DNA of 64,000 nucleotides from UBA2357 sp046295975 (GTDB taxonomy: Bacteria > Pseudomonadota > Gammaproteobacteria > Burkholderiales > Rhodocyclaceae): NCBI GenBank assembly GCA_046295975.1, contig JBKBMG010000012.1, positions 1 to 64,000 of the forward strand, written 5' to 3'. Position numbers and translations under genes: made by a program. Below, in pieces: positions 1-8,854 of this stretch. The notes under the pieces are model-generated. The model searched no databases, was not told the origin of the DNA, and worked only from the letters and a program-made list of their open reading frames with translations. Position 1 is the stretch's first letter, and each line of letters opens with the position of its first letter.

Positions 1-144
1 GGCGCGGATTCGCATGGGCTTGCCGGCCCGGACTCAGATTCGGATATCGATTCGCTCACCCTCGCCTCCCGTGCACTCGGCGTCATCCCGAAAACATGCC
101 CGCCGCCGCTCGCGCCAGCAAAGCGGCCGGTCCCCGGTGTTTTC
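1..144. other. Left-edge sequence, no assignable gene
   Basis: Two frames stay open to the left edge: a forward frame running to a stop at 183, and a reverse frame that could begin at an ATG at 86 and leave the window. Neither gives a recognisable protein, and the reverse start has no clear ribosome binding site. A gene divergent from nosZ could begin here, but the sequence does not decide it. Confidence 0.2.
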
Positions 145-193
145 TTAACACGTATCAAGGAAAGCGGATTGCCCCGCTCCTAGAGTGCAGGTG
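145..193 (+). promoter_or_regulatory. Putative FNR/Dnr-type anaerobic promoter of nosZ
   Basis: TTAACACGTATCAA at 145-158 matches the FNR/Dnr consensus TTGAT-N4-ATCAA at 8 of 10 positions, with a perfect right half. A -10-like TAGAGT lies at 181-186. If transcription starts near 193, the box centre (151.5) falls at -41.5, exactly the class II activator position. nos genes in denitrifiers are commonly controlled by FNR/Dnr-family regulators under low oxygen and NO. The promoter would leave a leader of about 173 nt before nosZ, in which 189-195 and 221-227 can pair. Confidence 0.5.
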
Positions 194-365
194 CGACGAA
201 ATGCCGCAGCGACCAAACGACGCACCTACCTGGACCCACCGGGTATGTGCCCGCCCCGCCGCCGCTTTCGCAGCCGCGACGCGTGCCGGCCGGCTGGATG
301 CCGCAGCCGACCGACGTGCGGCCCGGCCAACGAACAATCACGACAACACCATGGAGCACCGGATC

Positions 366-2288
366 ATGAGCCAACTGACCGACAACACCAAGGACGGCGC
401 GATCGACCCCGGTCGGCGCAAGTTCTTCAACACCACCGCGCTGGTCGGCCTGTCCGGCGCCGGTCTGGCCGCCGGCCTGACGGCATTCCCAGGCGGCACC
501 CGTGACGCCGTCGCCGCCGCCCCCGCCAAGGGCGGCCTGAACCCCCACGTCAATCCGGGCGAGCTGGACGAATACTACGGCCTGTGGAGCGGCGGCCATA
601 CCGGTGACTTCCGGGTGCTGGGCATCCCCTCCGGCCGCGAGCTGCTGCGCGTGCCCTGCTTCGTGCCCGACGCGCTGGTCGGCTGGGGCATCACCAATGA
701 ATCCAAGGCGGTCATGGGCACCAAGCCCGACGGCAGTCTGCAGTTCACCGTTGGCGACACCCACCACACCCACGCCTCCTACAAGGACGGCAACTACGAC
801 GGCCGCTACGCCTGGATCAACGACAAGATCAACTCGCGCATCGCCCGCATCCGCCTCGACTACTTCGTCTGCGACAAGATCACCAAACTGCCCAACGTAA
901 TGGGCTTCCACGGCATCTTCCCCGACAAGCGCGACCCCGTGGATGCCGCGATCAACTACACCACCCGGGTGTTCTGCGGTGGCGAGTTCCACATTCCGCT
1001 GCCCAATGACGGCCGTGACCTGGACGACCCGACCAAGTACCGCGCCCTGTTCTCGTGCATTGACGCCGAGACCATGGAGGTGCGCTGGCAGGTGCTGATC
1101 GACGGCAACTGCGATCTGGTGGCGACCTCTTTCGACGGCAAGCTGGCGGCGAGCAACCAGTACAACACCGAGAACGGCGCCTTCTTCCAGGACATGATGT
1201 CGGCCGAACGCGATGCCTGCATCTTCTTCAACATCGCCCGCATCGAACAGGCGGTGAAGGACGGCAAATTCACCACCCTGGGCGACTCCAAGGTACCGGT
1301 GGTCGACGGCACCCTGGAAGCGAACAAGGATCCCAAGACCGCCCTGGTGTGCCGCGTGAGCGTGCCCAAGAACCCGCACGGCGTGAATGCCAGCCCGGAC
1401 GGCAAGTATTTCATCTGCGCCGGCAAGCTGTCGCCCACCGCCACCGTGATCGAGCTGGCCAAGGTGCTCGACTGGTTCGACGGCAAGCTCGCCGACATCG
1501 ACCAGGCCATCGTCGCCGAAGTCGAACTCGGGCTGGGGCCCCTGCACACCGCTTTCGACGGGCGTGGCAACGCCTACACCACGCTCTTCCTCGACAGCCA
1601 GATCGTAAAGTGGAACGTCGACGCCGCGATCAAATTCCACGCTGGCGATACCAAGGCGCAGTACGTGGTGGATCGTCTCGACGTGCATTATCAGCCGGGC
1701 CACATCAACGCCACCCAGTCCGAAACGATGTTTGCCGACGGCAAGTGGCTGGCGGTGGGCTGCAAGTTCTCCAAAGACCGTTTCCTGCCGGTGGGCCCGC
1801 TGCACGCCGAAAACGAACAGTTGATCGACATCTCCGGCGAGAAGATGGTGCTGGCGCACGAAGCGCCGGTGCGCCCCGAGCCGCACGACTTCATCATGTT
1901 CCGGCGCGAGCTGCTGTCGCCCAAGCCGATCTACCAGCATGAGGACTTCCCGAACGCCATCACCAAGGTCGAGGACGCGGGGGTGTTCCGCGACGGCAAC
2001 AAGGTTACGGTGAAGATGGTGTCGTACGCACCGACCTACGACCCGATCCAGTTCAAGGTCAAGGTCGGCGACGAGGTCACGCTCATCCTCACCAACCTGG
2101 ACCGGATCGAGGATCTCACCCACGGCTTTGCCCTGCCCGATTACAACATCAACTTCATCGTCAACCCGCAGGAAACCGCCTCGGTGACCTTCAAGGCCGA
2201 CAAACCGGGCGTGTACTGGTACTACTGCACCCACTTCTGCCATGCGCTGCACCTGGAGATGCGCGGGCGAATGCTGGTCGAGGCCTGA
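366..2288 (+). CDS. nosZ: Nitrous oxide reductase, Tat-exported
   Basis: Periplasmic multicopper enzyme reducing N2O to N2, the last step of denitrification; about 640 residues, normal for the family. The N-terminus carries a twin-arginine signal (RRKFF at residues 17-21, then a hydrophobic stretch), typical of clade I NosZ. The seven-bladed propeller includes CuZ-region histidines (DTHHTHAS, NPHGVNAS, GPLHTAF, GHINATQ, EPHDFI). The C-terminal cupredoxin domain ends in the CuA motif CTHFCHALHLEM near residues 621-632. The frame is open upstream to 96, but the ATG at 366 has GGAG at 352-355 and gives a proper Tat signal. A terminator follows directly, so nosZ may be transcribed alone. Confidence 0.97.
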   Translation: MSQLTDNTKDGAIDPGRRKFFNTTALVGLSGAGLAAGLTAFPGGTRDAVAAAPAKGGLNPHVNPGELDEYYGLWSGGHTGDFRVLGIPSGRELLRVPCFVPDALVGWGITNESKAVMGTKPDGSLQFTVGDTHHTHASYKDGNYDGRYAWINDKINSRIARIRLDYFVCDKITKLPNVMGFHGIFPDKRDPVDAAINYTTRVFCGGEFHIPLPNDGRDLDDPTKYRALFSCIDAETMEVRWQVLIDGNCDLVATSFDGKLAASNQYNTENGAFFQDMMSAERDACIFFNIARIEQAVKDGKFTTLGDSKVPVVDGTLEANKDPKTALVCRVSVPKNPHGVNASPDGKYFICAGKLSPTATVIELAKVLDWFDGKLADIDQAIVAEVELGLGPLHTAFDGRGNAYTTLFLDSQIVKWNVDAAIKFHAGDTKAQYVVDRLDVHYQPGHINATQSETMFADGKWLAVGCKFSKDRFLPVGPLHAENEQLIDISGEKMVLAHEAPVRPEPHDFIMFRRELLSPKPIYQHEDFPNAITKVEDAGVFRDGNKVTVKMVSYAPTYDPIQFKVKVGDEVTLILTNLDRIEDLTHGFALPDYNINFIVNPQETASVTFKADKPGVYWYYCTHFCHALHLEMRGRMLVEA

Positions 2289-2312
2289 CAGGCGTCAAAC
2301 GGCAGCAGATGG

Positions 2313-2340
2313 ACGAGGGGCGCAAGCCCCTCGTTCTTTT
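2313..2340 (+). terminator. Rho-independent terminator after nosZ
   Basis: A perfect 9-bp stem (ACGAGGGGC and GCCCCTCGT) closes a GCAA loop and is followed by TCTTTT. It lies 25 nt after the nosZ stop and separates nosZ from nosR. Confidence 0.85.
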
Positions 2341-2440
2341 ACCTTAACTTCAGTAATAGCTAATTTACTGATTTAAATGGAAAAATGTCATTTGACTTAG
2401 CACCACTCACGCCGCCGCACCACGACTTGACCCGCGACAA
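2341..2440 (+). promoter_or_regulatory. AT-rich promoter region upstream of nosR
   Basis: After the nosZ terminator, about 60 bp is unusually AT-rich for this genome (2341-2400), as expected for a promoter with an UP-like element. The best FNR-like match, TTGAC-N4-GACAA at 2427-2440, scores only 7 of 10. I infer that nosR and the downstream nos genes have their own promoter here, but I cannot fix its elements. Confidence 0.35.
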
Positions 2441-2497
2441 TTACCCGCGCGACGCGCCGGCCTAGACTTCTCCCAAGCCCGAACCACGGCCAAGACC

Positions 2498-4651
2498 ATG
2501 TCCCCGATCCGATGCCTGTACCGCCTGTTGCTCATTCTGGCCTGTCTCACCGCCAGCCCGCTGTTGCTCGCCTCGGCGTACGAGGCACGCCTCGCCCCCG
2601 AGATCAACACCGCCGCCGATCTGTGCGCCCACGCCCCCTGTCGTGAGGTCTTGCCCGAGGCCGTGCGCTTCTCGGAGCGCAAGGGGCATCCGCCCTATGT
2701 CGAGGGCTACGACGCCCGCGACCGGCTGGTCGGTTACGTGATGCTGTCGACCGACATCACCGACACCCCCGCCTATTCCGGCAAGCCCATCATCACCCTC
2801 ATCGGCATGGACGACGATGGGCGTTTCACCGGCATCCGCATCCTCAAGCACTCCGAGCCCATTCTGCTGCTGGGCATTCCCGAGAGCGCGCTTACGACCT
2901 TCAACGATCAGTATCTCGGCAAGTTCGTCGGCGACAAGATCGAGGTCGGACGCACGCGTGCCGGCGAAGATGTGATCGGGGTGGACGCCATTTCCGGCGC
3001 AACCGTCACGGTGGTCGCGCAAAACCAGGTGCTGATGACTTCGGGTGCAGCGGTCGCGCGCCAGACCGGCATCCTGGAGCCCATCCGGCGTGACCAGGCA
3101 CGCTTCATCGAGCGCGGGCACGCGCCCGACTGGGATGCCCTGGTGGCCGATGGCAGCGTGCAACGCTTGGTCGTGAGCCACGAGGACGTCGGCCTGGAAG
3201 CGGCCGACACGCCCTTCATCGAGCTGTGGTTCGGCTATCTAAACCAACCCGACATCGGCCGCGCAGTACTCGGCGACCTGGTGTGGAGCCGATTGATGGA
3301 CCGGCTGGGCGAGAACGACCACGCCCTCTTCATCGTGCGCACCGCGGGCGCGGAGTCGTTCAAGGGGTCGGGCTTCGTGCGCGGCGGTCTTTACGACCGC
3401 ATCCAGGTGCGGCAGGACGTGGACGCCTTCACCTTCCGCGACCTCGACTATGTGAACCTCTACGGCATTGCCGCCGAAGGATCGCCGCGCTTTACCGAGT
3501 CAGGCATCTTCATCATCCGCGGCGACAGTTTCTCGGGCGCCTATCCGTGGGAGCTGGTATTCCTCGGCAACCGGATCGATCGCGCCACCGGCCAGCGCAG
3601 CTTCGCCAACTTCGACGCCGGCTATTGGCTCGCCCCCGAGTATCTCGAAGGCGGCCGCCCGCGGCTGATCAAGCCCGACGCCCCCTGGGTGCGCATCTGG
3701 AAGGTGCGCGCGCTGGAGATCGTGCTGTTTTCCGCGCTGCTCGTCGCCGTCGCCGTGGTCTATGCCAACCGCGACCGCCTCACCCGCCGTTCGACGCGCA
3801 ACAACAAGTGGCCGGTCAACGCCTTCAAATACAGCGCCTGGATCGTCAGCATCGGCTTCGTCGGCTTTTATCTCATGGCCCAGCCGTCCATCACCCAGGT
3901 GCTGACCTGGTTTCATGCGCTGCTCATCCAGTGGAAGTGGGAGTTGTTCCTCACCGATCCCTTCATCTTCCTGTTCTGGATCTTCATCATCGTGACGGTG
4001 TTCCTGTGGGGACGCGGCCTGTTCTGCGGCTGGCTGTGCCCCTTCGGATCGTTGCAGGAACTGATCTACAAGGTCGCTGGCGCGATCGGGCTCAAGCGCC
4101 TGCAGTTCAAGCTCCCGCAAGCGTTGCACGACCGGCTGAAGTGGATCAAGTACCTCGCCTTCGCGGTCCTGCTGGCGGTGTCGGTGTTTTCCATGACCAC
4201 CGCCGAGATGCTGGCCGAAATCGAACCGTTCAAGACCACCTTCCTGGTTGGCCTGCTCAACCGCGCCTGGCCTTACACCTTGTTCGCCGCCGGCTTGCTG
4301 GCCCTGTCCATCTTCATGGAACGACCGTTCTGCAAGTACCTGTGCCCGCTCGGCGCTGCACTCGCCATGCCGACCACCTTCCGCTGGTTCGGCCTGCGGC
4401 GCAAACAGGAGTGCACCTCGTGCAAGGCCTGCGCCGTGGGTTGCGGCTCGCTGGCGATCGATACCGATGGCCGCATCGACCCGCGCGAATGCATGCTGTG
4501 CCTGGACTGCATGGTGCTCTACAGCGACGACCATGCCTGCCCACCGCTGGCGCAGGAACGCAAGCGGCGCCAGAAAGCCGGACTGCCGCTGACACCGATC
4601 GGCAAGGACGGCTATTTCATCCCGATCAAGCCGGTCGCAACCGGACGGTGA
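2498..4651 (+). CDS. nosR: NosR, flavin and iron-sulfur membrane protein for N2O reduction
   Basis: NosR is a polytopic flavo-iron-sulfur protein thought to pass quinol electrons to NosZ and needed for nos function. The 717 residues show a signal peptide (about 1-26), a periplasmic FMN-binding domain with ISGAT near residue 165, and a first membrane helix near 405. Then come the membrane CxxxCP motifs FCGWLCP (about 509) and FCKYLCP (about 611), and two cytoplasmic [4Fe-4S] motifs: CTSCKACAVGC (about 632) and CMLCLDC with a further Cys (about 665). Length and domain order match the family. It begins the downstream nos operon; the next gene starts 13 nt after its stop, with AAGGA overlapping the stop. 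Confidence 0.96.
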   Translation: MSPIRCLYRLLLILACLTASPLLLASAYEARLAPEINTAADLCAHAPCREVLPEAVRFSERKGHPPYVEGYDARDRLVGYVMLSTDITDTPAYSGKPIITLIGMDDDGRFTGIRILKHSEPILLLGIPESALTTFNDQYLGKFVGDKIEVGRTRAGEDVIGVDAISGATVTVVAQNQVLMTSGAAVARQTGILEPIRRDQARFIERGHAPDWDALVADGSVQRLVVSHEDVGLEAADTPFIELWFGYLNQPDIGRAVLGDLVWSRLMDRLGENDHALFIVRTAGAESFKGSGFVRGGLYDRIQVRQDVDAFTFRDLDYVNLYGIAAEGSPRFTESGIFIIRGDSFSGAYPWELVFLGNRIDRATGQRSFANFDAGYWLAPEYLEGGRPRLIKPDAPWVRIWKVRALEIVLFSALLVAVAVVYANRDRLTRRSTRNNKWPVNAFKYSAWIVSIGFVGFYLMAQPSITQVLTWFHALLIQWKWELFLTDPFIFLFWIFIIVTVFLWGRGLFCGWLCPFGSLQELIYKVAGAIGLKRLQFKLPQALHDRLKWIKYLAFAVLLAVSVFSMTTAEMLAEIEPFKTTFLVGLLNRAWPYTLFAAGLLALSIFMERPFCKYLCPLGAALAMPTTFRWFGLRRKQECTSCKACAVGCGSLAIDTDGRIDPRECMLCLDCMVLYSDDHACPPLAQERKRRQKAGLPLTPIGKDGYFIPIKPVATGR

Positions 4652-4664
4652 AGGACGTACCGAG

Positions 4665-5102
4665 ATGACGCACAAGACCCTGGACCCGACCCTGCCCACC
4701 GACCCGGTCGATCCCCCCTACGCCGCCCGCGGTACGCTGGCACGGCTTGCCGCCGAGACCTGGGACCACCTTTGGCCGTGGAGCCGCAGCGGTTTCCGCC
4801 GCCAGACGGCGTTGTCCGCGGCCGGACTGGCGCTCGCGCTGGCCGCCACGCTGATGTGGGTGTTCGCCGCGCTCGGCCGCCTGGAAGCGGGCGCAATCGT
4901 CGGCTGGTGGCTGGGATGGAGTCTGTTCGAGGTACTGGTACGGCTGAGCGCAAAACCCTATGTCAAGGAAGGCCCCTGGTGGGGTCGGCGCTACCGCCGC
5001 GCCACCCTGTTGGACATGATCTGCTACGTCGGCTTCAAGAACCTCCTGATCGGCGCCGCGCTGTTCCTGGGCCTGAAGTCGGCGGGGGCACTGGTGGTGT
5101 GA
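4665..5102 (+). CDS. Small membrane protein of the nos cluster, function unknown
   Basis: A 145-residue protein between nosR and nosD, with good spacing from an AAGGA site at 4651-4655. It has a polar, Trp-containing N-terminus, hydrophobic helices near residues 47-70 and 80-95 and a third near 120-143, and a basic patch (RRYRR) between them. I recognise no domain and see no cysteine-metal motif. Its position inside the operon suggests an accessory role in N2O reduction, perhaps with NosR or the NosDFY transporter. That role is inference from context only. Confidence 0.75.
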   Translation: MTHKTLDPTLPTDPVDPPYAARGTLARLAAETWDHLWPWSRSGFRRQTALSAAGLALALAATLMWVFAALGRLEAGAIVGWWLGWSLFEVLVRLSAKPYVKEGPWWGRRYRRATLLDMICYVGFKNLLIGAALFLGLKSAGALVV

Positions 5103-5107
5103 CCAGC

Positions 5108-6502
5108 ATGCCGCGACGTCTCGCCCGCACCCGCAGCCTTCTGCTGACATTCGCCCTGGCAGGCTGGTCGTCCTGCGCACTGATCAACGCCTCGCCGGTC
5201 ATCGCCTCGCCGGTCATCGCCTCGCCGGTCATCGCCTCGCCGGTCATCGCCTCGCCGGTCGATGCGGCAGCGGTCGATGCCCCGGTGGCGACGGACACAC
5301 TGCGGATCGAGCCGGGCCAATCCATCCAGGCAGCGATCGACGCCGCTGCCCCCGGCGACGTCATCGAGATCGCGCGCGGCCGTTACACCGAAAACCTGCG
5401 CATCGAAAAACCGCTCACCCTGCGCGGCGTGGCGCGCCCGACAATCAGCGGCGGACTGAGCGGCCACACGATATTCGTGACCGCCGAGGACGTGACCCTG
5501 GAAGGCCTCATCGTCGCCGACTCGGGCGACAGCCTGCGCGACCAGAACGCAGCCATCTACCTCCATCCCGGCGCGCACCGTGCCGTCGTGCGTGACAGCG
5601 TGGTGGTCAACAGCCTGTTCGGACTGTGGATAGAAAAGGCCGACGACGTGGTGATCGAGCGCAACACCATCACCGGCAAGCGCGACTACCGCTCGCCGAT
5701 GCGCGGCAACGGCATCCAGTTGTACAACTCGCAGCGCGCCCGCATCGTGGACAACGAGATCAGCTTCGTGCGCGACGCGCTCTACGTCGACGTCAGCCAC
5801 GACGCCCTGTTCCAGCGCAACCGCCTGCATCACAGCCGCTACGGCACCCACTACATGAATTCCTACCGCAACCTGTGGGAGGACAACGACGTATGGATGA
5901 ACCGCGGTGGGCTGGCGCTGATGGAAGTGCGCTGGCAGACCGTGCGCAACAACCGCGCCTGGGCCAATTCCGACCACGGCATCATGCTGCGCACCATCGT
6001 CGACAGCGTTGTCGAGAACAACGTGGTGGCGGGCAACCAGCGCGGCTTTTTCATCTACGACGCCGAATACAACACCCTGCGGGGCAACCTCGTGGTCGAC
6101 AACATCGTCGGCATGCACGTCTGGGCGGGTTCCAAGAACAACGAGGTGGAGCGCAACGACTTCATCGCCAACCGTGAACAGGTGCGCTACGTCGCATCGC
6201 GCGACGAATTGTGGGGCGTCAAGGAAGGCAACCACTGGAGCAATTATCTTGGCTGGGACCGCAACGGCGACGGCATCGGCGACGTGCCCTTCGAGGCCAA
6301 CGACCTGGTGGACCGACTGTCGTGGCGGCATCCGATGATGAAACTGTTGCTCGCCAGCCCGGCAGTGCAGACCCTGCGTCTGGTCGGACGACAGTTCCCG
6401 CTGTTGCGCGCGCCCAGCATCGTCGACCCCAACCCGCGCATGCAGCCCACGCACAATGACTGGAGAGACTGGCGTGACAAGTACTACCCCGGCACACGCT
6501 GA
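5108..6502 (+). CDS. nosD: NosD, periplasmic copper/sulfur maturation protein
   Basis: NosD is a periplasmic right-handed beta-helix (CASH domain) protein that works with the ABC transporter NosFY in building the NosZ copper sites. The 464-residue protein has an N-terminal signal sequence, then a run of ASPVI pentapeptides from a 15-bp tandem repeat (about residues 28-51). Regular beta-helix repeats follow, rich in N-x-I/V-x-x-N turns. The start at 5108 lies 5 nt after the preceding stop. The longer open frame reaching back to 4772 lies inside the preceding gene and lacks a signal peptide, so I rejected it. The 3' end overlaps nosF. Confidence 0.94.
   Translation: MPRRLARTRSLLLTFALAGWSSCALINASPVIASPVIASPVIASPVIASPVDAAAVDAPVATDTLRIEPGQSIQAAIDAAAPGDVIEIARGRYTENLRIEKPLTLRGVARPTISGGLSGHTIFVTAEDVTLEGLIVADSGDSLRDQNAAIYLHPGAHRAVVRDSVVVNSLFGLWIEKADDVVIERNTITGKRDYRSPMRGNGIQLYNSQRARIVDNEISFVRDALYVDVSHDALFQRNRLHHSRYGTHYMNSYRNLWEDNDVWMNRGGLALMEVRWQTVRNNRAWANSDHGIMLRTIVDSVVENNVVAGNQRGFFIYDAEYNTLRGNLVVDNIVGMHVWAGSKNNEVERNDFIANREQVRYVASRDELWGVKEGNHWSNYLGWDRNGDGIGDVPFEANDLVDRLSWRHPMMKLLLASPAVQTLRLVGRQFPLLRAPSIVDPNPRMQPTHNDWRDWRDKYYPGTR
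5189..5260 (+). repeat. 15-bp tandem repeat (4.8 copies) inside nosD
   Basis: The unit GCCTCGCCGGTCATC occurs four times in full (5189-5203, 5204-5218, 5219-5233, 5234-5248) plus 12 bp of a fifth copy, with no mismatches. It encodes ASPVI repeats just after the NosD signal peptide. Because the unit is a multiple of three, gain or loss of copies would change protein length without breaking the frame. Confidence 0.95.
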
Positions 6503-7442
6503 GCACCCCGGCACCGCACCCGCCATCGCCATCCAGTCGGTCAGCCGCCACTTCGGTCCGATCCGCGCGGTCGACGGCGTGGATCTCGAGATCCGCCGTG
6601 GCGAGTTGTTCGGCCTGATCGGCCATAACGGCGCAGGCAAGAGCACCCTGTTCAAGATGCTGCTCGGCCTCATCCCGCTCAGCGCCGGACGTATCCTCAT
6701 CAACGGCCAGGACAACGCCGGCCGCGGCTTCCGCACGATACGCCGCAGCATCGGCTATCTGCCGGAAAACGTGGTGCTCTACGACAACCTCAGCGGCCTG
6801 GAGACCTTGCGCTTCTTCGCCCGGCTCAAGCATGTGGACGACGCGGCCTGCAGCGCCGCCCTGGAGCAGGTGGGCCTCGCTCACGCCGCCACCCGGCGCG
6901 TCCGGGAATATTCAAAGGGGATGCGCCAGCGCCTGGGCTTCGCCCAGGCATTGCTCGGCCGGCCCCGCCTGTTGTTCCTCGACGAACCGACCAACGGCCT
7001 GGACCCCGAGGCCATCCGCGCCTTCTACGCAAGCTTGCGGCGGCTCCGCGACGACGGCGTGACCATCGTCCTGACCTCGCACATCCTCACCGAGATCCAG
7101 GAACGGGTGGACCGCCTCGCCATCATGGCGGCCGGCCGCATTCAGGCGGTCGGCACGGTTCAGGCGCTGCGCGAGCAAATGGACCTGCCACTCAGCATCG
7201 AGGTGACAACCATCGATGGCGAAGCCGGCCACGCCGCCGCCGAGCGCATCCGCGCCGCACTCGCCCCGCTCGGACTCGCGCCGATCGTGGGTGACGGGCT
7301 CGGCGGCGTGATCCGCCTCGACTGCCCCCGCCCGCTCAAGCTGGCCGCGCTTCAGGCACTCACCGCCCTGGGCGATGGCATACGCGACCTCAGCGTGCAC
7401 GAACCCTCGCTCGAAGACGTGTTCTTCGGCTTCGCCGACTGA
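6474..7442 (+). CDS. nosF: NosF, ABC transporter ATPase for NosZ maturation
   Basis: Cytoplasmic ATPase of the NosDFY complex. About 322 residues: Walker A GHNGAGKST near residue 50, signature YSKGMRQR near 146, Walker B LLFLDEPTNGLDP near 165, then an H-loop in LTSHIL. I prefer the GTG start at 6474 because GGAGAG lies 6 nt upstream. The in-frame ATG at 6456 lacks a ribosome binding site. Either start lies inside the end of nosD, so the two are translationally coupled. Confidence 0.94.
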   Translation: MTSTTPAHAEHPGTAPAIAIQSVSRHFGPIRAVDGVDLEIRRGELFGLIGHNGAGKSTLFKMLLGLIPLSAGRILINGQDNAGRGFRTIRRSIGYLPENVVLYDNLSGLETLRFFARLKHVDDAACSAALEQVGLAHAATRRVREYSKGMRQRLGFAQALLGRPRLLFLDEPTNGLDPEAIRAFYASLRRLRDDGVTIVLTSHILTEIQERVDRLAIMAAGRIQAVGTVQALREQMDLPLSIEVTTIDGEAGHAAAERIRAALAPLGLAPIVGDGLGGVIRLDCPRPLKLAALQALTALGDGIRDLSVHEPSLEDVFFGFAD

Positions 7443-7451
7443 GCGACCATC

Positions 7452-8267
7452 ATGGACATCACCGCCATCCTCACCATCGCCGCCAAGGAATTCCGCGATC
7501 GCATCCGCAACCGCTGGGTGCTCGCCGTCGCCCTGGTGTTCACCGTGTTTGCCCTGGTCATCGCCTATTTCGGCGGCGCCCAGCAAGGCGCCGTGGGTTT
7601 TCGCTCGATCGAATTCACCATTGCCAGCCTGGTCAGCCTGGTGATCTACCTGATTCCGCTCATCGCCTTGCTGCTTGGTTTCGACGCCATCGTCGGCGAG
7701 CGCGAACGCGGCTCGCTGGAACTGTTGCTGTCGCTGCCGATCACCCGCTTCGAACTGCTCATCGGCAAGTACCTCGGCCTGGCGGGCGCGCTGGCGCTAT
7801 CCACGGTACTCGGCTTCGGCCTGGTTGCCGCCGTGCTCGCGACCCAGATGGGCGGCGACGCGCTCGCCCACTACGCCGCCTTCACCCTCAGCTCGGTGCT
7901 GCTGGGCATGGCCTTTCTCAGCATCGCGGTCATGCTTTCCGTGTTCGCCGGCGACCGCACCCGCGCCTCCGGCCTGGCGATTGCGGTGTGGTTCTTCTTC
8001 GTGCTGATCTTCGACCTGCTGCTGCTCGGCGCGCTGGTGGTCACCGGTGGCCAGTACGGTGGCGAACTCTTCCCCTATCTGTTGTTGCTGAACCCGGCCG
8101 ACGTGTTCCGCGTGCTTAACATCTTCAGCCTCGACGAGGTCCGCAGCCTGTACGGCCTCGCCACCGTGTTCCCCGAGGCGCTGGCGCGCGCCTGGGTACT
8201 CATGCTGGTGATGGGCGCCTGGATCGCCGCACCTATCGCGCTGGCTGCCTGGAGATTCCGGAAATGA
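7452..8267 (+). CDS. nosY: NosY, ABC-2 type permease
   Basis: Membrane subunit of the NosDFY transporter. The 271 residues hold about six hydrophobic helices and the family's conserved GERERGSLELLLSLPI segment near residues 80-95. It starts 9 nt after nosF and ends in a 4-nt ATGA overlap with nosL, so the three are one translational unit. Confidence 0.94.
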   Translation: MDITAILTIAAKEFRDRIRNRWVLAVALVFTVFALVIAYFGGAQQGAVGFRSIEFTIASLVSLVIYLIPLIALLLGFDAIVGERERGSLELLLSLPITRFELLIGKYLGLAGALALSTVLGFGLVAAVLATQMGGDALAHYAAFTLSSVLLGMAFLSIAVMLSVFAGDRTRASGLAIAVWFFFVLIFDLLLLGALVVTGGQYGGELFPYLLLLNPADVFRVLNIFSLDEVRSLYGLATVFPEALARAWVLMLVMGAWIAAPIALAAWRFRK

Positions 8268-8854
8268 ACATCCGCACGCGCACGACCCCGCCCAACACGC
8301 CGCTCAACAAGCCGCTCAACAAGCCGATCAAGACACTCATCGCAACAGTCGCCGTCGCCCTGTTGCTCGCCGCCTGCGGCAGCGCCTCCGATGACGGCGT
8401 CGTTCAACCGGTGGAGATCACCCGCGCCACCGCGAGCGTGATCGACGGCATGCTGCTCGCCGACTATCCGGGCCCCAAGGCGCAAATCCACTACGCCGGC
8501 AAGGCCGAACCGGATTTCGTCTGCAACACCGCCGATCTGTTCTACATCCACCTCGCGCCGGAGCAGTTGCGCAAGGTCCGCGCCATTTTCGTGCAGGACA
8601 TGGCCAAGGCCGACTGGGATGAACCGGTCGGGCACTGGATAGACGCGCGTGAGGCCTGGTACGTCGCCGGTTCCAGCCGGCGTGGCTCGATGGGGCCGAC
8701 GCTGGCCTCGTTCGCCGACAAGGCGGATGCAGCACGCTTCGCGGATACCTTCGGCGGCCGCGTCCTGCACTACTCCGAGGTCACGCTGGACATCGTCACG
8801 CCGCCCGACGACGGTTTGTCCGGCCATCGCCACGAGCCCGGCCATGCCCACTGA
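8264..8854 (+). CDS. nosL: NosL-family lipoprotein, copy 1
   Basis: NosL is an outer-membrane-directed lipoprotein that binds Cu(I) and supplies it for NosZ maturation. This 196-residue protein has a signal with lipobox LLAAC near residue 37 and the family core (DYPGPKAQ, QDMAKADW, WIDAREAWYVAGSS, MGPTLASF). The usual N-terminal CxxCGM is replaced by SVIDGM: both cysteines are gone and Gly-Met is kept. The second site Cys (VCNTADLF) is present. A GGAGA site lies at 8251-8255, and the ORF overlaps nosY by 4 nt. Confidence 0.9.
   Translation: MNIRTRTTPPNTPLNKPLNKPIKTLIATVAVALLLAACGSASDDGVVQPVEITRATASVIDGMLLADYPGPKAQIHYAGKAEPDFVCNTADLFYIHLAPEQLRKVRAIFVQDMAKADWDEPVGHWIDAREAWYVAGSSRRGSMGPTLASFADKADAARFADTFGGRVLHYSEVTLDIVTPPDDGLSGHRHEPGHAH

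Noticed and set aside
96..365. Upstream extension of the nosZ frame
   Set aside because: It would bury the Tat signal 90 residues inside the protein and cover the FNR-like box; the ATG at 366 has a ribosome binding site.
180..2252. 690-residue open frame antisense to nosZ
   Set aside because: It is the reverse shadow of a high-GC gene; the translation is low-complexity (Val/Gly/His/Asp-rich) with no family features, while nosZ is unambiguous.
3226..4668. 480-residue forward frame inside nosR
   Set aside because: Arg/Pro-rich shadow frame of nosR, with no domain and no ribosome binding site.
5189..5260. Short tandem repeat considered as a CRISPR fragment
   Set aside because: Units are contiguous without spacers and are translated in frame inside nosD.
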